NCBI RefSeq assembly: GCF_963678635.1
Contig: NC_087070.1
Location: forward strand, 41,795,831-41,855,830
Length of the DNA: 60,000 nt
Reading direction: 5' to 3'
DNA from: Symsagittifera roscoffensis
Lineage: Eukaryota > Xenacoelomorpha > Acoela > Convolutidae
This document shows, piece after piece, positions 41,647 through 54,555 of the stretch; position 1 is the first letter of the stretch, and every line of letters begins with the position of its first letter. Below the pieces are notes generated by a model that saw only the letters and a list, made by a program, of their open reading frames with translations, had not been told where the DNA came from and searched no databases. The position numbers and the translations under genes were made by a program.

Positions 41647-41962
41647 ACAGACAACAGACAGTTGCAAAAGAGTCAATGAGCGAAAGGAAACAAACAAAAC
41701 TATTTTTTTTAAAGAAACTTCAACTTAAGAATTTCAAAGTAAAAAAAATATGAACACTCTTTGAATTTCACGAACAATTTAAGATTGACACTTTTCTGAT
41801 AAAATTAACTCAATTTGATAGAAACTGGATCACTAGACTAAGATTTTATTCCGCTGGGAAATCTTAACAATTAAATCACTTTCAAAACCAGAAGTCGATC
41901 ACGTTTTTCGTAACCTTTACACTTTCGCTATTCGGTAGTGGAGTTTGTCTTTCTTTCAAAAA
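41647..41962 (+). repeat. Family A repeat, 3'-truncated
   Basis: Contains acaacagacagttgcaaaag and the core gatcacgtttttcgtaacct. The 3' third is missing. Confidence 0.7.
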
Positions 41963-42484
41963 ACAAAACCACGGTACTTTTTGCTTGTGAGCGAGGCAAC
42001 ATCACCAAGCCCGAAAAAAAACAAAAGAGGATGTAATTAATATACAGGAACAACAGCGGTTCTCTAACTGAAAAGCTGGTTTATCGGTACTTTCCCGAGG
42101 ATAAATAGTTTCAACATCAAACTGATTAATCATTTTTTGACAGCATAAGTGACACCGACTTATGTTGTTCCAAATTTCCCAACAAAAACTAACAGCAAAA
42201 ATTACTTGGGCACACAGAAAAAAACAATAATTTGAAAAAAAAATTTTGTAACTCAATCAAAATAAACACATACACAAAATGTAGAGGATAGATAACAGAA
42301 ACTCATTTCTAATAAGAATCTACCCATGTTTGGTTTATAAACTATAAATAAACTATCAACAAAAGAGCAACTTTTCCTAAATTCTCTTTGTTATCTCTCA
42401 ACTTTTCCTAATTTAGGAAAAAATCAAAAACAATGAACTATCTATTAACCTTAATGTGCAGCTGGATATATTTTGATTAAGACT

Positions 42485-42535
42485 ATGATCGGAACATTCT
42501 GTGCTATTTGCACAGTAAACGGCTATCCTTTTTAA
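42485..42535 (+). repeat. Solo arm of the acattctgtgct foldback family
   Basis: Reads atgatcggaacattctgtgc, matching 54319-54355. Confidence 0.5.
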
Positions 42536-44352
42536 ATACAGATATAGTTCTTTAACACAAGAAGCCTTACAGTTGCATTACAACGATAATTGTTAAAAGA
42601 ATCAGTGGATTTCACCATTTGAAGGCGATGAAAAAGAAGATCATACAAAAATACGCAAGTTTTTTTTGTAAAAATCGCATTCCATCAGTTTCATAACAGC
42701 TTCAAACTATTGATGTTCTTTTTATGTTGGCTAGAAAATGCACAACGAAAAAATATATGACTCCATGGAAACTTACCCAAGGGAACAAAGCCGACAATCA
42801 ACCATCCGAAAAAAAAACATTTTTATATTAATTTATATATATTCACAAAATAAGATAAAGAAGCCTTGCAAATCTGCTATTCGCGTTATTGCATAAAAAG
42901 ATGCTATCTCCAAAAAACTAAAAAACGTTCCTCAATATTCGTAACTTTTCGTCCCACAATATTCGAATGCTCAAAGACTGCGTTGAAATATGCAAACTCG
43001 AATAAAAAATGACTGACAGTGTAATATTACACAAGCAAGCCTGCTTGTGTATAAATTAGAGTTAATAATAAATTTTAAATACCATTGACCTCAAAGAGTA
43101 TGAAAAAATGATTTAATTACTGAAAATTTTCAAATAAAGACCTTTCCAATCTTTCATGAGGTGGTCCCTTTCTGGATTTAACTACAAGTTACTTGGAAAA
43201 ATTACATCCACCTTCTTTGATCAAACTCCATTATTCGCTCCATTTCCACTTTGATTGCTATTTCCACAATTGTTCAATTTAATTAGAATGTGATTTTAAA
43301 ATGCCAAGGAAAGCCAAACATAAATTAACCCTGATCAAATTCAAATTAAGGTTTTTCCTGGAAAAAAAGCGTAATAAAAGAAAGATCAAATTTCACGAAG
43401 TTTTAGGTTTTAGGTTGTGTTGCAGAAAAGCTAACTTAGCCTACTCTTCTTGTCGTATAAAACACAAGTTTCTTTTCACACCGAGTATAGCTATTTAGGG
43501 GGTAGAAAATATGGATTTTTCATAAGCTATTTTTGAGTATAGCAGCTGAGATTAGATTCGTTCAACATTAACCGTATTATTAAAGAAAATTGAATTAAAA
43601 CATTAATCTAAGTAATCAACAGCATACAAATGCAATTCTATTTGCGCGAAACAAGATAAGGTCAAAACCTCTTTTCTAAAACACGACCTAAACTAAGCTA
43701 CGGATCATTATTGAAAAAAATTGCACCGAAACTTGAACTATTGTCGTTAAATTCCAAGGAAAACAAAAACGATTTGCCAGCATAATTTAGAGCAGCAAAT
43801 GCACATTTCGTACTTAACCCTCAATGACATGCAATCAAGTAGTTCGAGATACTCAAACACAATTAGTCTCTGTAACATTTGCATTTTTCACTTGATTTAA
43901 ATTTCAACCTGTCCCATTTTCATCTTAGCTGAAAAGGATGAGCTGCCGAGAATTAAAATAAATGCGCGGAAAATGATCAAACATGTTTCAGTTTTAACCT
44001 ACTCAAATTCATAATTTTCTCCTACTTCTTTCCCCATATTTTTCCACACAGGTACCAAGTGATTTCAGTGCATGCATATCCCATGTGCAAAATAGCAGCC
44101 GTTTTTTACAGGACGCTTAAATGTTGCATTAATTCTACTTTCTCAAAAGCATCATTTCATCACGATAAACAAAGTATCTTCTTAGCAGTAAAGCAAGGCT
44201 GAGTTACTGCGCTTTTGGCAAGCAGAGGCAAGGCATGTATAACTGCATATTCCCACGGGCCCATATGTTTAGCCGACAAAAGCCTATCCTAAAACCCCCT
44301 CCACAACTAATAACTTCACTTTTCCAAACACAGCAGACCTGTATTTCTACCA

Positions 44353-44386
44353 TCCATCCATTCATTTATTCATTCATTCATTCATT
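44353..44386. repeat. (ATTC)n microsatellite
   Basis: catccatccattcatttatt then attcattcattcatt, an imperfect tetranucleotide repeat in intron 4. Confidence 0.85.
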
Positions 44387-45730
44387 ATACTGCACTTTTC
44401 GCTTTTCCACGTTGCAAAATACTGACAACTTTTTCAATCCCAATAATGAAGAGCTTAATGAACGGTCAGGTGAAAAGGAACAAGGCATCTAAACAAAAAT
44501 GAACATTCTTTTTTCTCCGTACAAACAACAACTATCCATCTACATTTCCACACTACTAGCCCGCTATTAAGAAAATATAAATAACGCAAGTAATTGCTTG
44601 TGTAATGAGAGCTCAAATTTGCAATATTATTAAAACAGTCAAAAATGATTCCCAAATTTAAAAAAATACAATTGTTTGCTCATTTTTCCTGACAATGGGC
44701 AAGACACTGCAGCTATTCGACTTGAAGACACGTTATGCTCTATGAACGCATCATTTATTGTTCCATCTAACGTTCCTTCAGCTATAAGTTGCTTGCGTCA
44801 CAAATTATTGATCAACTGCATGATGCTGCGCTGGTGTATCTTGTGTTGTTTGTGCCGAGATGGTATAAAATAAGAGGTAACACAGTAGCCAAAAAAAAAA
44901 GAAATAATAATAAAAACGATAAACATCTAGCAAAAAGAGCCGTTTGTTGTTCAAGCTAAAAGATACTATGCAATGCACCCTTGCCTGGTCTGACATTTAT
45001 ATACATAATTACAACTTCTCATTTGCACTGAATAAATAAACAACTTGAGCGAAACTTGGTTATTTTCAGCTCACTCGAACACAACGAACTACATGAAGCT
45101 TCTGTAACACCAATTTGAGATGGACAGAAAATAATTTCATCATTTCGGCCATGTATTTTCCGTTCCAGGTAACGCCAAAAGAATGACTCTCGCTCAATAA
45201 CTTTCGGTATCAACTTTTGGATTCCGTGTTAAGAGCAAATTATTTTTTTTCCAGAAATTCTAAAAACTTACGATCATAAAATACTTATTTGCATTTCCAG
45301 ATGATAATAAGAAAAATCTAGATGCAACCAACCTTTGCAATACAACGATTAGAATTATCTAACGTTTTCGACACACGTTTTTTCTAACGTTAAATTAAAG
45401 TCAAAGAACGTTAAGAAACAGAAGAAAAACTGAGTTGAAATTCTCAATAAAAAAATACCCAGAGGCGAAGTTGCATCGCATACACAAGCAAAAATATGAC
45501 CGATAACGCTACTAGGAAAAACTGAACGAGTAAAACTTTGAGTTTACAAATTTTCTTAAGCGACGCACGCCAATTATAAATCAACCTAATTGCTAAGTGA
45601 CGCAAGCCAATTAAGACGCATTAGCAGTATCAATCAGTTAAAAAAAAGAAATTTAACAACTAACATCCCTTAAATAATAGAGCGGACGCATTTTACCTAG
45701 TATACGAAAAAGTTCATTAAAAACATCGGA

Positions 45731-45805
45731 CCCTGCCCAGGTTTGAACCCTCTTATTTTGTTGCAGGTTTCCTTCCCTACCTCAACGCTGCAGATCCATG
45801 ACACC
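45731..45805 (-). repeat. tRNA-like SINE head
   Basis: The minus strand contains a box B-like GGTTCAAACC and a box A-like GTTGAGGTAGGG. It is the same class as the other tRNA-like pieces and has diverged. Confidence 0.35.
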
Positions 45806-45939
45806 TTAAAGCTAAAGTGCTATTTGCAATAGAGTCTGTATTAATATCCTTAGCATACTGAACACTTTCAAAATATTTGCCACTTAAGTTTGAAAAAAAA
45901 AAAGAGTTTATACTATAACACATGCTACGCTTGAGTAAT

Positions 45940-46400
45940 TAAAGCTCTTTCAATAAAAGCTCTTCAAGTTTCAAGCACAATTTACGATTGACAATTTTAT
46001 GATAAAAGTAACCCCATTTAAGAAAACTGGATCAAAATTATATTTTGCTGGAAAATTCGATTATCAAATTCCACTTTTGAAACTTAAGATTACATTTTCG
46101 TGACCTTTATACTTTTGCTGTTCGATCGTGGAGACCCGGATCAATAGGTTTAAGTCATTTTGCTGGGAAATTCGATAATTAACTTCCGTTTTCAAAATTA
46201 GAAGTCGATAACGTTTTTCCGTGACCTTTAGACTTTTACTCATCGATAGCGGAGTTTGCTTTCCCTTTAACTAAGGAAATGAACAGAACTGATAAAGACA
46301 TCAAAAGTCAAACCGCGAAAAAAAATTAAGCCTGAACAACTTTTAGACTTCCTGGAAACCAAAACAAAAAAGCCTGAACTACGTTTTAAACAAAGGTTTG
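45940..46400 (+). repeat. Two partial family A repeats
   Basis: Core blocks occur twice (aactggatcaaaat... gttcgatcgtgg and ggatcaatag... catcgatagcgg). The 5' end with CCAAC is absent. Confidence 0.65.
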
Positions 46401-47002
46401 AAATTTATGTAGACTTTCAAAAAAGTCCTTATGTGGTTGATTTAGAGCATTCAATAATATGGAGCTTGTCTTATCGATCTTCAAAATCAAACAGGAAACG
46501 TTCGTAGGAAACGAAACATTAGGCAGAGAAGCCGACAGCCCATAATCTGAAACTCAACCAAAACGTACTGCCCATATAGTTTCCCCGGGTTCTTTATTCA
46601 TTGTGAAGGAAAGGTGGTATGCACAATTCGAAAACTAAACCAACAGTATTTAAGTCAGCAACCATAGAACAGAACGTTGCGATACAACACAAACATTACA
46701 CACGAAAACAGCAGACAGAAACTGAAAACAAATCCGCCAAGTCAAAAAAAATTTAATGAAAATGTGAGTGTCGAGAAAAGCTGGATCTATCAACAGCTTC
46801 ATATCTTTTTGAATTTACTGCAATAAAATTTTTTTTTTTTTTACAAAATAACACGCCGATCAAGACAACTGAACGTTAAATTTGCATCAAAATCAACCTT
46901 ACGTAGCAATCCAACGATGCTAATTGCGAGCATAAAAATTGCGTGCGTAATAAAACCACGCTCATTAACCGACAAAGAGAATAATCCTTTTTTGCAAAAA
47001 AT

Positions 47003-47085
47003 AAGTCCCAGCCGGATTCGAACCACAAGCATTAACGTCTGAATCTGCAGCATATTTATTAGCTCTACGCCAGATGCGCTGGATA
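47003..47085 (-). repeat. tRNA-like SINE head
   Basis: The minus strand has GGTTCGAATCC (box B) and a degenerate box A near 47070. It is followed on the plus side by the recurring cagaggcgaagct motif, as at the copy near position 38. Confidence 0.45.
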
Positions 47086-47746
47086 GTTGATTGAATTCAA
47101 AACACAGAGGCGAAGCTGAGCTTCGCAGCACTTCCGATACAAAACAAGAAAGCCGCACGCCGAAAATTGAAAAAAAAAAGTCGAAAAAAGAAATTGAAAA
47201 AAAGTCGAAATTGACGAAACTCGAAATCAATCAAAAAAAAACTTGCAAGGACAAAAATATGAAAAAAGCACCAATCGAATGAACATTTACCAACAGGTAA
47301 GAAAGCCGAAAACACCCTAGCAGAAATATAAGATGCCGAAACCTATCCGGCCGGAAAAAAAACGAAGCAAAATGTGGCTTCTAAGCCTATATAATTTATG
47401 TCGGAAACTATCAAATCGAAAGAAGGACATGCCCAAAATATATCTACAGTGGTTAAACAATGAAACATTTTGGTACAGATAAAAATTAATTTACAACTCT
47501 TAACGTTCACCCAAGGTAAGATAGTGTAGTTCATCCACTTCAATCATGCTAATAATTCAGCTGCTATAAAAATTACCATTTAACACACCTGTGAACCAAG
47601 TTTTTCACGGGAAAAAGTCTTGTACACGGTTGCAACACCCTTGCTTATCGACAGCCTAATAATAGTGAGTTGAAAAAGTGTCAATGAACTCAAGGACGCT
47701 GAGCTTTCTTCTGAACAATTTTTATCTTTCAAAATTTGAAGATTAT

Positions 47747-47895
47747 AGCCAACAGGTGATTGAAAAAATGAATTAACAAAGAAACCGAAAAAAATATTGA
47801 AAACTTTTCAGCTTTCAAAAAAATATATCACTTTGAAGCTCTTTGAAGTTCAAATGAGATTTATGATTGGCACTACTTTTTCGTAAATACAACTT
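47747..47895 (+). repeat. Family A repeat fragment
   Basis: Only the 5' part (atagccaacaggtgattg through ttatgattggcac) is present. Confidence 0.6.
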
Positions 47896-48524
47896 TTTCT
47901 GTCAGAACTGTAGTTTTGACCAAACTGCTCATATTTTGTTTCCGCAGTTGGTACTATAAATTTAACCTAGAGGCGAAAATGAGCTTTGCACCAATTGCAA
48001 AACAATTAGATCTAATCAAATGAATGAAGAAAGTTGTAAAAAAAAACATGCCCAAACAATCAAATCCAAAATCAGCATCAGAACAAAATTAACCAAGTGG
48101 TGTCAAAGTAGAAAATATCGGAGCAGAAACTCTTCAAGCCGTTATTTCTTTTTAAAATTTAAAACTATTCAAAAATTCTTAAGTACCTCATCCCCTCATA
48201 ACACTCAGAGGTACACAAACTTTTTCGCTTATCAAACCACGGAGAAAGAAGCTACTAAGCCATATCAAACAACGTCAACCAATTTAGCAGAAAAGAAATT
48301 TGAAAAAACCGAGTGTTAAAAATTCAACCCACCTAAAAAGTGCGGAGAAGAACGTAATACTGTGTTTACCTTGAAAAGACCCAAAATTAGGTAACTAAGC
48401 CGATAAAATATAGGCCGAAACAAATTGGGCCGAATTAAGTTTTTAAGCGAAGCAAAAAAGGAAAAAGGTCCCAGGCGTACTCGTTACCTCCAGCCCAATT
48501 TGAAATAATTATGAAACAAGGTGC

Positions 48525-49583
48525 CACTAGAGATGATCCCAGACGACATGAGTCCTGTGAACAAACTTATTTACGGGAAAAAAGTAAAGCAAGGGTTTTG
48601 CAATCGGGTACTATACTTTTTTCCCGTTAATAAGTTTGCTCACAGGACTCATCTCCTGAAATCATTCATCTACTGCGCTTTTCTGTTGCAAAAGACAGAT
48701 TTTGAGCATGACAGCTTTTTATATTCGGCCTAATCGAAATTTGCTTTTTATGCTGGTTGTAATGTAACCTACGCGAGATGTTAAATCTGATTTTTTTTTG
48801 GCTCAAAAGGTTTCGCCTTGAGTTATAGCGACACTAAGGCTTCGTTTGCCCCGTTCGATAACCGAAAACAGTTTTTGTGTGCGTTCTTACGATAAGGAGA
48901 CTAAATTTTCTTTTTTAATTTGAAGAATTTTTTTTCGACTTGAAGGTTTTCTGCATGTTTTTTCGGCTTTTTTACCGCTCGGAAATTATAAATGCCAAGT
49001 CAATCAATCATCCAGCTCATTTTGTTTAGAGTTAACATAACTGCTTGAGACGGCAAAGACTTGTAGTTTGAATCTGAACGCGCCGCGCTTTTTTTGCAAA
49101 CTAGAGTTTTTGTGCTTTTCAGGACTATCGTTCGTCTGTTTATTTTTGTCGGCTTAGGTCCCGTAGCCCGACTTGTTTTGAAGGTTGACTTTACTTCTAA
49201 GTTGCTTTAATGCCCATGCTTAGGACAACAAAGCCAGGATTGCGATACCAGTCGAGATCTGTTTTTTTTTGGAAACTGAAAAGTTTAGATAACGTTATGT
49301 CTGCTTATTTTTGTCGGCTTTGTTCCGCAGAAATGACCTTCTTTCTAGCATTTTGGAAGCTTCTTATTTAGTCTAATAGTGAATTTAGTTTTTCTGAGCT
49401 TTTTAGCTTCAGTTTTTTATAATTCTGAATTTTTATTGACCAACAATTTTGAATTTTTTTTCAATTCTTCTATTTGATTATAATCACCTCCTTCATTTTT
49501 GTATCGCAAGTGTTGAGAATCATCATTTTCGGTTGTTTTTACTTCGGAAAAAGACTATCTAAGTCAGCTTTTTTTCTTCAGTC
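48525..49583 (-). repeat. 1-kb dispersed element, copy 2 (inverted relative to 393-1400)
   Basis: Reverse complement of the element at 393-1400, with moderate divergence and small indels. It lies in intron 4. Its far end runs into the long hairpin at 49571-49715. Confidence 0.7.
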
Positions 49584-49715
49584 TATGGATATAAACAAGT
49601 GAAAATAATTGAATCCTTACCCTTGCGATAAGCAAGGGTTTTGCAATCGGGTACTAATCGCAAGGGTAAGGATTCAATTATTTTCCCTTGTTTATATCCA
49701 TAGACTGAAGAAAAA
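49571..49715. repeat. Long near-perfect hairpin, 59-bp arms
   Basis: Arms 49571-49629 and 49657-49715 are reverse complements with a single mismatch. The 27-nt loop contains aagcaagggttttgcaatcg, a motif seen in several dispersed repeats. Confidence 0.95.
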
Positions 49716-50680
49716 ATGTACAAGAAAAACAATTCCTTAAGATCATATTCATACAACTTATGTCAAACTTTGGGTGAACAAATTCAGATTTCTTCCTAAA
49801 ACGGAAGCAAGAAATCACGACCTACATTATTCACAATCGTCTCCGTTATTTTACACTTAGAAAAACGCAATTTCAATCGTTTATGAATGACATTTTTTTC
49901 TTTATAAGCCGATTATAGAAAACTGGTACAATAGGTATTTAAACTCCGCTGTGACCACTATCGAAATCTCAATTGATTCTCGCTTTTTTGCACCATTAGC
50001 ATTTGTAATTGAAGCGCGTAAACTGCCTTTCGTTCAAAATGAGCAATTGAAAGACAAGTCGCCGGGATGATATTTTCAGCAACAACTTTCAAGCCCCTCA
50101 TGAAGAAAAAATCATTTGTAAAAGTTTTCGATCTATTCTTGATAAACTTCAGTATAAAAAACCGGCAAAAAAGTGCACATATTCAAGTACCTGTTAAAGA
50201 CCACAAAACTTATCGTGAAGAATTATCAACCCATAAATATGTCTTCACTTCGTTTTTTGTCGCTTAAAATGATATTTACCGCAAGACAGAAACGTTAAAA
50301 AATGAACATTCAAAAAATCTGTTCTGCGTGAACTAAACCGTCAAAAATAATCAGACAGACGTTTGTATAAAAGAGCTGAAAATTTTCAGTAGGCAAGAAA
50401 AACAGATTTCCCCGAAACACAAAAATTTTGCATGTCTCGATAAAAATTTATTCAAGGCAAACAAGCCAAGAAAAACATTTGAATATTAAATTAGCAAACG
50501 AACAAAACTTACGAAGAGCAAAAAAAATTTTGAACAGATACCAGTGTAGCCGAAACATCGATTTTGTTTGAAAAAATTTCTTACCGCACAAAAAATCCAT
50601 GACGTGGAAACCCATCCGATAAAACGAGCAGAAAATAACTTTATCAAAATACAATTCCAATTTCCTACTTAATGGAAAAA

Positions 50681-50755
50681 AGCAAGATCCGGCGGGGACT
50701 CAAACCCCAGCACTTATGGTATAAAGGTGGACACTTTTCCTCTAGAACTTTAATG
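50681..50755 (-). repeat. tRNA-like SINE head
   Basis: The minus strand has GGGTTTGAGTCCCC resembling a T arm with box B. The rest is degenerate. Confidence 0.35.
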
Positions 50756-50881
50756 GCAGCGAACCTGGAAGCTGTTAAGGTTTAATAAAAGCAAGTAAGA
50801 AAAGCAAAGATTTGTAAGAAAATTTGTTTAAGCGAAAAAATCTTGTTAAAAATTGCAAGACACTTGTTCTAGCAAATGTAA

Positions 50882-51355
50882 ACATAGCCAACTAACAGTT
50901 GGAAAGAGCAATGAACGCACGGAAACTGAAAAAAAAACAGCTTTGTTTTTTCAAAAACTTTCAACTTTTGAATTTCGAAAAAAATTGATGGTCTTAAAGC
51001 TCATTGGATTTGTAGAACAATTTATGATGGACCGTTCTTTGTTAAATTAACCCAATTTGAGAAAACTGGATCACTTGGTTAAATTTTTATTTCGCTGCGA
51101 AATCTGATAATTAATTTCCATTTTCGAAATTAGAAGACGATCACGTTTTTCTTGACCTTTACAATTATGCTGTTCGATAGTGGAGTTTGCCTTCCTTTTA
51201 ACCATAACAATGCACTGAACTTAAAAACCTAAAAAGAAATCGCAAGTCAAACCTCGAAAAACCGAAATTGAGCGTGAAAAAATTTAAGACTTTTTCCTGA
51301 AAAAAAAAATCAGCAAGACCTATTATATGAGTACTCACTACGTTCATGATAAATC
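50882..51355 (+). repeat. Family A repeat
   Basis: Near full length, starting acatagccaactaacagttgg and ending cactacgttcatg. It lies about 190 bp from exon 4. Confidence 0.8.
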
Positions 51356-51535
51356 AAGTGGAAACACGTAACGTTTTCAAGTGCGAACTCTGCGATCAAA
51401 ATTAAGTTTCCGGTTGCAACACCCTTGCTTATCGTAAGAGTAAAGACGAGTCGAGGAGTTCCAGGTTTTTTAGAAGATCATGACTTAAACGCAGGAACTC
51501 ACTGCAAGCTCAGGATTAATTACGAATTAATTCTA

Positions 51536-51691
<156 letters not shown>

Positions 51692-51841
51692 CTAAACTTC
51701 AATTTATTTCTGAGCTATTTGTATCCACTAATTAATTCTTCTAGCATGCCGTTTACAGATACATGGCATAGTACGATAGGAATTAATTTGATTCTTGTTT
51801 CCATAGCTTCCAAATTAGAGTCATGATGCATATCAACTTAC

Positions 51842-51966
51842 TTCTATACTAAAATAACCGCGATCAACATAATCGCCTAGAAAAAGGTACTTTGTCTTCT
51901 CTGGGGGTCCACCCACATCAAAAAGCTTCATTAGGTCGTAGAATTGTCCGTGGATATCACCACATA
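51842..51966 (-). CDS. PPP3C-like: Calcineurin A exon 3 (metal-binding motifs GDIHGQ and GDYVDRG)
   Basis: Exon of 125 nt (residues 92-133) carrying two of the invariant phosphoprotein phosphatase motifs: GDIHG (D95, H97) and GDYVDRG (D123, D126, R127). It ends at FSIE. Acceptor ttttag|ta and donor gaa|gtaagt are both canonical. Only 189 nt separate it from exon 4. Confidence 0.97.
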
Positions 51967-52419
51967 CTAAAACAAAACAAAACAACTTACAACATAGTCA
52001 TTCACTAAAAAGACTCATCTTCAGAGCTGCTACTAAAAACTGAGGACAGAGAAGACACTGAACAACTATTCTATGGCCTTTCTATACCTCGTATTAACTT
52101 TATGTTCTCTTCCAAATCAAAAGAAACTTACAACACAGAGGCCAATCGTAGCTTCTCATCACTCGTGATACACTGCAAGCTTGCGAATAGAAAATGAGTT
52201 GGAAGATTCATCGAAAAAAACATTCATTTGAAAAATTACAACTATTTTTTTGAAAAACTCATTATCAAAAAAGTCAAAAAAAAACAACCAGCGGCAATGA
52301 ATAAGCTCGTAGTATCATTTAACGTAGTATTATTTAAAGGCAACTTTTACGTAGATGCCCATATAGCCATACAAAAATTTGAGCGTATTTTGCACTTCAA
52401 ACGACAAAATAGTTAAGCT

Positions 52420-52621
52420 AAAGAAAGAAAGAAAGAATTTATTTCTCTAGTCAGCATTAAATACAACATTGAATATATTTATAATTTAAGTTAAATGATG
52501 CGACTTAGAGAGGATAGACAACGGGACCTAAAGGTCCTCCAGGGTCTACCCTTAAGTTGTTCAAACATAACGATTTAACACTAATATTTAATGAAAAAAA
52601 AAAAAAAAAAAACTAAATTTG

Positions 52622-52653
<32 letters not shown>
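52420..52653 (+). mobile_element. Probable 3' end of a retroelement with poly-A tail
   Basis: (GAAA)n, then about 150 bp with the small palindrome ggacctaaaggtcc, ends in two long A-runs (52594-52612 and 52624-52653). This layout fits a truncated non-LTR element or processed copy in plus orientation. No coding part remains. Confidence 0.45.
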
Positions 52654-52657
<4 letters not shown>

Positions 52658-52785
52658 TGAAGTAGGTTTTCTTCCGTAAGTTAAGATTTTTTGTTGGCGT
52701 TACTGAAAGAGCCCATCAACTTTAACTTAAGACAACCAGGTTCACGGTCGCAGGTGAGTTTTAAAATAATTTTTAAGAAAAATAA

Positions 52786-52849
52786 TTTTTTTCTTTTTTC
52801 TCTTCTTTTCCCCTTCTCCTTTCCTTTTCTTCTTTTTTTTTTTTTTACT
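52786..52849 (+). repeat. Pyrimidine tract
   Basis: About 60 nt of almost only T and C in intron 2; purine-rich in the transcript. Confidence 0.85.
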
Positions 52850-53158
52850 AAGTGTTTAATATAAGCTGGTAAATAATCCGAGCTGGTACATTGACAGAAA
52901 ACAGGACGAGGGTCAATTGTAGTAAAATGGTTTAAATAAAAAAAACCATGATTTTGAAATTAAACCGACAAAAAATGGAGCCTGGACAAGTGAGCAGGAG
53001 CCTGGAAATTGCAAAGGTTCAATAACAAAACGAACTCAATTTCTTGCAGGCTCACGCAAGCGTGAAAAATTAAAGATCATTGAATGTAACCCTGTTCGTC
53101 GATATAAGCTTGGCCAAATGTCTTATTCAAGGCCAAAAATTTTGTAAGGATAGCGTAG

Positions 53159-53275
53159 GCACGATTAATAGACACCAAGTACTGTCTAAGTGGTTTGGCA
53201 CGTTTAACAGTCACCGAGTACTGTCTAAGTGGTTTGGCACAATTAACAGACACCGAGTACTGCCTAAGTGGTTAG
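53159..53275. repeat. 39-bp minisatellite abutting the exon 2 donor
   Basis: Three units of 39 bp (53159, 53198, 53237) with core caccgagtactgtctaagtg. The third ends at the exon 2 donor (53277-53278). The period is a multiple of 3, which explains the antisense open frame through it. Confidence 0.9.
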
Positions 53276-53278
53276 TAC

Positions 53279-53479
53279 CTGTGACGGGAGCTTCTATTTC
53301 AATCATGGTCTTCTCGGCTCTGAGCAGCGCAGCACCTTCGTTGATGATTCGTAAGGCTACTTCCTCTGTCACTCTGCCCTCAGCGATGAAGTGGGGCTTG
53401 AGTACATCCGGCTTCGGTTTGTCTTTCTCGTCGAACACGTCTTTCATGTCCAGTCGTTTCAACGGTGGATACGGAACGC
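53279..53479 (-). CDS. PPP3C-like: Calcineurin A exon 2
   Basis: Exon of 201 nt (residues 25-91). It reads VPYPP, then [11 protein letters not shown], then [20 protein letters not shown], ending at APVT. This is the N-terminal helix region just before the first metal-binding motif. The acceptor is ttctag| at 53480-53481 and the donor g|gtacta is at 53277-53278. No ATG initiates here; the frame is open upstream into the intron, and exon 1 supplies the start. A 39-bp minisatellite abuts the donor side. Confidence 0.95.
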
Positions 53480-54318
53480 CTAGAACACTTCAACCATGAT
53501 AGCACGCCCTCTTTCCCAAAAAACGGACGACCAACTTTATGGATTTTTCATCCGGTCGGAATCTATTATCAGACATTTACTTAATTACCTTGATTTTACA
53601 ATCCAAACAATTTAAAATATGAGAAGTGCATGTAGCTTTCAAAACTCTTTAGATCCTGTTACAACTACTCTGAAGTCTCTAAGTTCACATTAGACAATTT
53701 AAAAAAAAATTAAAACATTGCACTGTTGTAGCGCGATAGATACCGACAACTCTAATACAAGCAGAGTAGGCACCAAGTTTTGATAGCACGAAAATGACCA
53801 TCGGAGAGAGTTGAGTGATGTATCATATGACTGGATTTTTAAAATGCTAAAACACTAAGAGTAACTGCAACAAAGCCAATAAAAGATAAGCAAACAAATA
53901 TTAGGCCAAGAAATTTTTTTGAAACATAAATTTTCATTAGCAAAAAAAACAGGTCCTGGTCAGAATCTATCCCAGGACCTTTGCTGTTTAAGGCTTAATT
54001 GTTTCTTTAAGCCAAGTGTTCAGAAGACCCTAAGAAACTTGAATTCATTGTGAACCAAGGTACCAACGAGAGTCTAGATGAGTCCTAGGAACAAAACTAT
54101 TTACAGGAAAAAAGTATAGAACCCGATTGCAATGCCCTTGATTATCGAATGGGTAATAACAGGAATGTGTCGAGTGATATACTAAATTTGAAGCCATTTT
54201 GTGCAAAAAAAAGTTTTTCTTCTAAACTTTTTTACTAAGTTTCCACGAGGTTGGTTAGTTCTCAAAGCACAGCGAGCACTGAAGCCGACACTTATTCGAA
54301 GAAAAAGGAAGTTGTTTT

Positions 54319-54555
54319 TTTATGGTCGAAACATTCTGTGCTAATAGCACAGCAATCGGCTATGCTTGTTTAGTTTTCCTTTTATTTTCAACCACTTGAA
54401 GTAAGTAGATTTTCATAGGCTGTGCTTTTGAATGTGACTCATCAAATAAGGAGGAACCCTGACTTTACTTCTGAAGGTAGCGAATAACTTAGTGCAAATA
54501 GTAAAAGGATACCCGGGTTTTGTGCAAGTAGCACAGAATGTTCCGACCATATAAA
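54319..54555. mobile_element. Foldback element with acattctgtgct arms
   Basis: Left arm 54319-54370 (tatggtcgaaacattctgtg...) pairs with right arm 54503-54555 (...cacagaatgttccgaccata). A solo arm of the same family is at 42485-42535. Confidence 0.6.

Larger units (their letters stand above)
51967..53278 (-). other. Calcineurin A intron 2
   Basis: 1.3 kb. It holds the retroelement tail with A-runs, the pyrimidine tract and the 39-bp minisatellite at its 5' splice site. Confidence 0.88.

Noticed and set aside
46841-47315. 129-codon minus-strand frame rich in Phe and Ser
   Set aside because: It overlaps a tRNA-like repeat and A-rich tracts. Composition reflects poly-A/T, and the plus strand is equally open.
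53080-53499. 139-codon plus-strand open frame
   Set aside because: It is antisense to calcineurin exon 2 and is kept open by the 39-bp repeat, whose period is a multiple of three.
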